6,217 bases of DNA from positions 1 through 6,217 of the forward strand of contig CAJWOD010000089.1 in assembly GCA_913044145.1 (NCBI GenBank). The letters are read 5' to 3'. A model generated the notes under the pieces. It was given only the letters and a program-made list of their open reading frames with translations, was not told the origin of the DNA and searched no databases. Positions 5,749 to 6,217 of the stretch are shown here, in pieces. Origin of the DNA: an uncultured Nitrospina sp. (lineage in GTDB: Bacteria; Nitrospinota; Nitrospinia; Nitrospinales; VA-1). The position numbers and the translations under genes are program-made. Every line of letters begins with the position of its first letter. Position 1 is the stretch's first letter.

Positions 5749-6213
5749 TTATTGAATCCAGACGAGGGGCCGATATATCCATGCTTTGTCGCCAGAGCTA
5801 TCTTCGATATGAACCCAGTTTTTCTTAATCTTTAGGACTTTCATGGAAAAAAATTTATCCTGCGGTGCCCATGAGACTTTGGGAAATTTTGTGCCAGGCC
5901 CTGATCGCAAGTTGGTTTTATTGTTTTTGATAACAGCGCACTTATATTTTTGAGTGGTGAGTGGGCCATGAACCCAGTAAATATCACCATCGACATCTTG
6001 TATCCTTTTCCAGGCACCTTTAACGCCCAGTAGTTTGAATGGCATGTATTTGAAAACCTCCCATAATTTTTCGTGTTTGGTTCCTGGCCCCTTTCTTAAA
6101 TTAGCCCTTTCATTTTTTATGCATAAGGCTTCAGAATTTTGGGGAGTGAAACCCCAGAAGGTTTGAACCAAAAGAATCGTGAAAAGTATAAAAGGTAATT
6201 TAATTTTTAACAT
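5749..6213 (-). CDS. Exported protein with two bacterial SH3 repeats
   Basis: The 154-aa product begins with a signal peptide: Lys at 3 and 5, a hydrophobic core at about 7-21, and a plausible signal-peptidase I site after SEA (27-29). The mature protein is two tandem bacterial SH3 domains of the SH3_4 type (PF06347, by recognition). The first spans about residues 31-86 (NLRKGPGT at 38-45, then YWVHGPL). The second spans about 92-151 (NLRSGPGT at 101-108, then AWIYRPL). Each repeat opens with a single cysteine, C31 and C92, the only two in the mature chain. Such domains are thought to bind peptidoglycan or periplasmic partners; no enzyme domain is attached. Only four bases precede the ATG, so a start further upstream and the ribosome site cannot be judged, though the signal peptide fits this start. 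It ends in WIQ, directly before TAA. Confidence 0.85.
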   Translation of the reverse strand: MLKIKLPFILFTILLVQTFWGFTPQNSEALCIKNERANLRKGPGTKHEKLWEVFKYMPFKLLGVKGAWKRIQDVDGDIYWVHGPLTTQKYKCAVIKNNKTNLRSGPGTKFPKVSWAPQDKFFSMKVLKIKKNWVHIEDSSGDKAWIYRPLVWIQ

Positions 6214-6217
6214 GGTT

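Overview
The window is an ordinary, AT-rich bacterial chromosomal stretch, by eye about 40% G+C. Seven protein-coding genes are packed on both strands. I see no tRNA, rRNA, CRISPR array, insertion sequence or phage gene. A GatB subunit, an OmpR-type response regulator paired with a two-membrane-segment histidine kinase, and an exported SH3-repeat protein point to a Gram-negative bacterium. The SH3 protein resembles proteins I associate with Nitrospinota and deltaproteobacterial lineages. That placement is an impression, not a demonstration.

Left part (1-1244, minus strand): the N-terminal third of gatB runs off the left edge. Upstream of it, in the same direction, is a complete short-chain dehydrogenase/reductase with an intact catalytic tetrad. 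The 84-bp gap between them carries a good sigma70-type promoter for gatB inside nested inverted repeats, so gatB probably has its own start.

Middle (1245-4011): a divergent intergenic region with a perfect 7-bp inverted repeat separates the reductase from a rightward block. The block holds an 81-aa predicted membrane protein and a 70-aa helical protein with three cysteines. A CusR/CopR-like response regulator and its sensor kinase follow. The last three genes are tightly spaced (stop directly followed by ATG, then a 2-bp gap) and are almost certainly one transcript. Sequence style places the pair in the 'heavy-metal' two-component branch, but the sensor domain shows no obvious metal ligands and no metal efflux genes are present, so the stimulus is unknown.

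Right part (4017-6213, minus strand): an NAD-dependent aldehyde dehydrogenase with all catalytic residues ends only 5 bp from the kinase stop, tail to tail. Upstream of it lies a small exported protein made of two bacterial SH3 repeats, whose start lies at the window edge.

No clearly new system is visible. The points most worth a second look are the three-cysteine protein fused by position to the two-component operon, the operator-like repeat in the divergent region, and the kinase/dehydrogenase junction with no room for a terminator.
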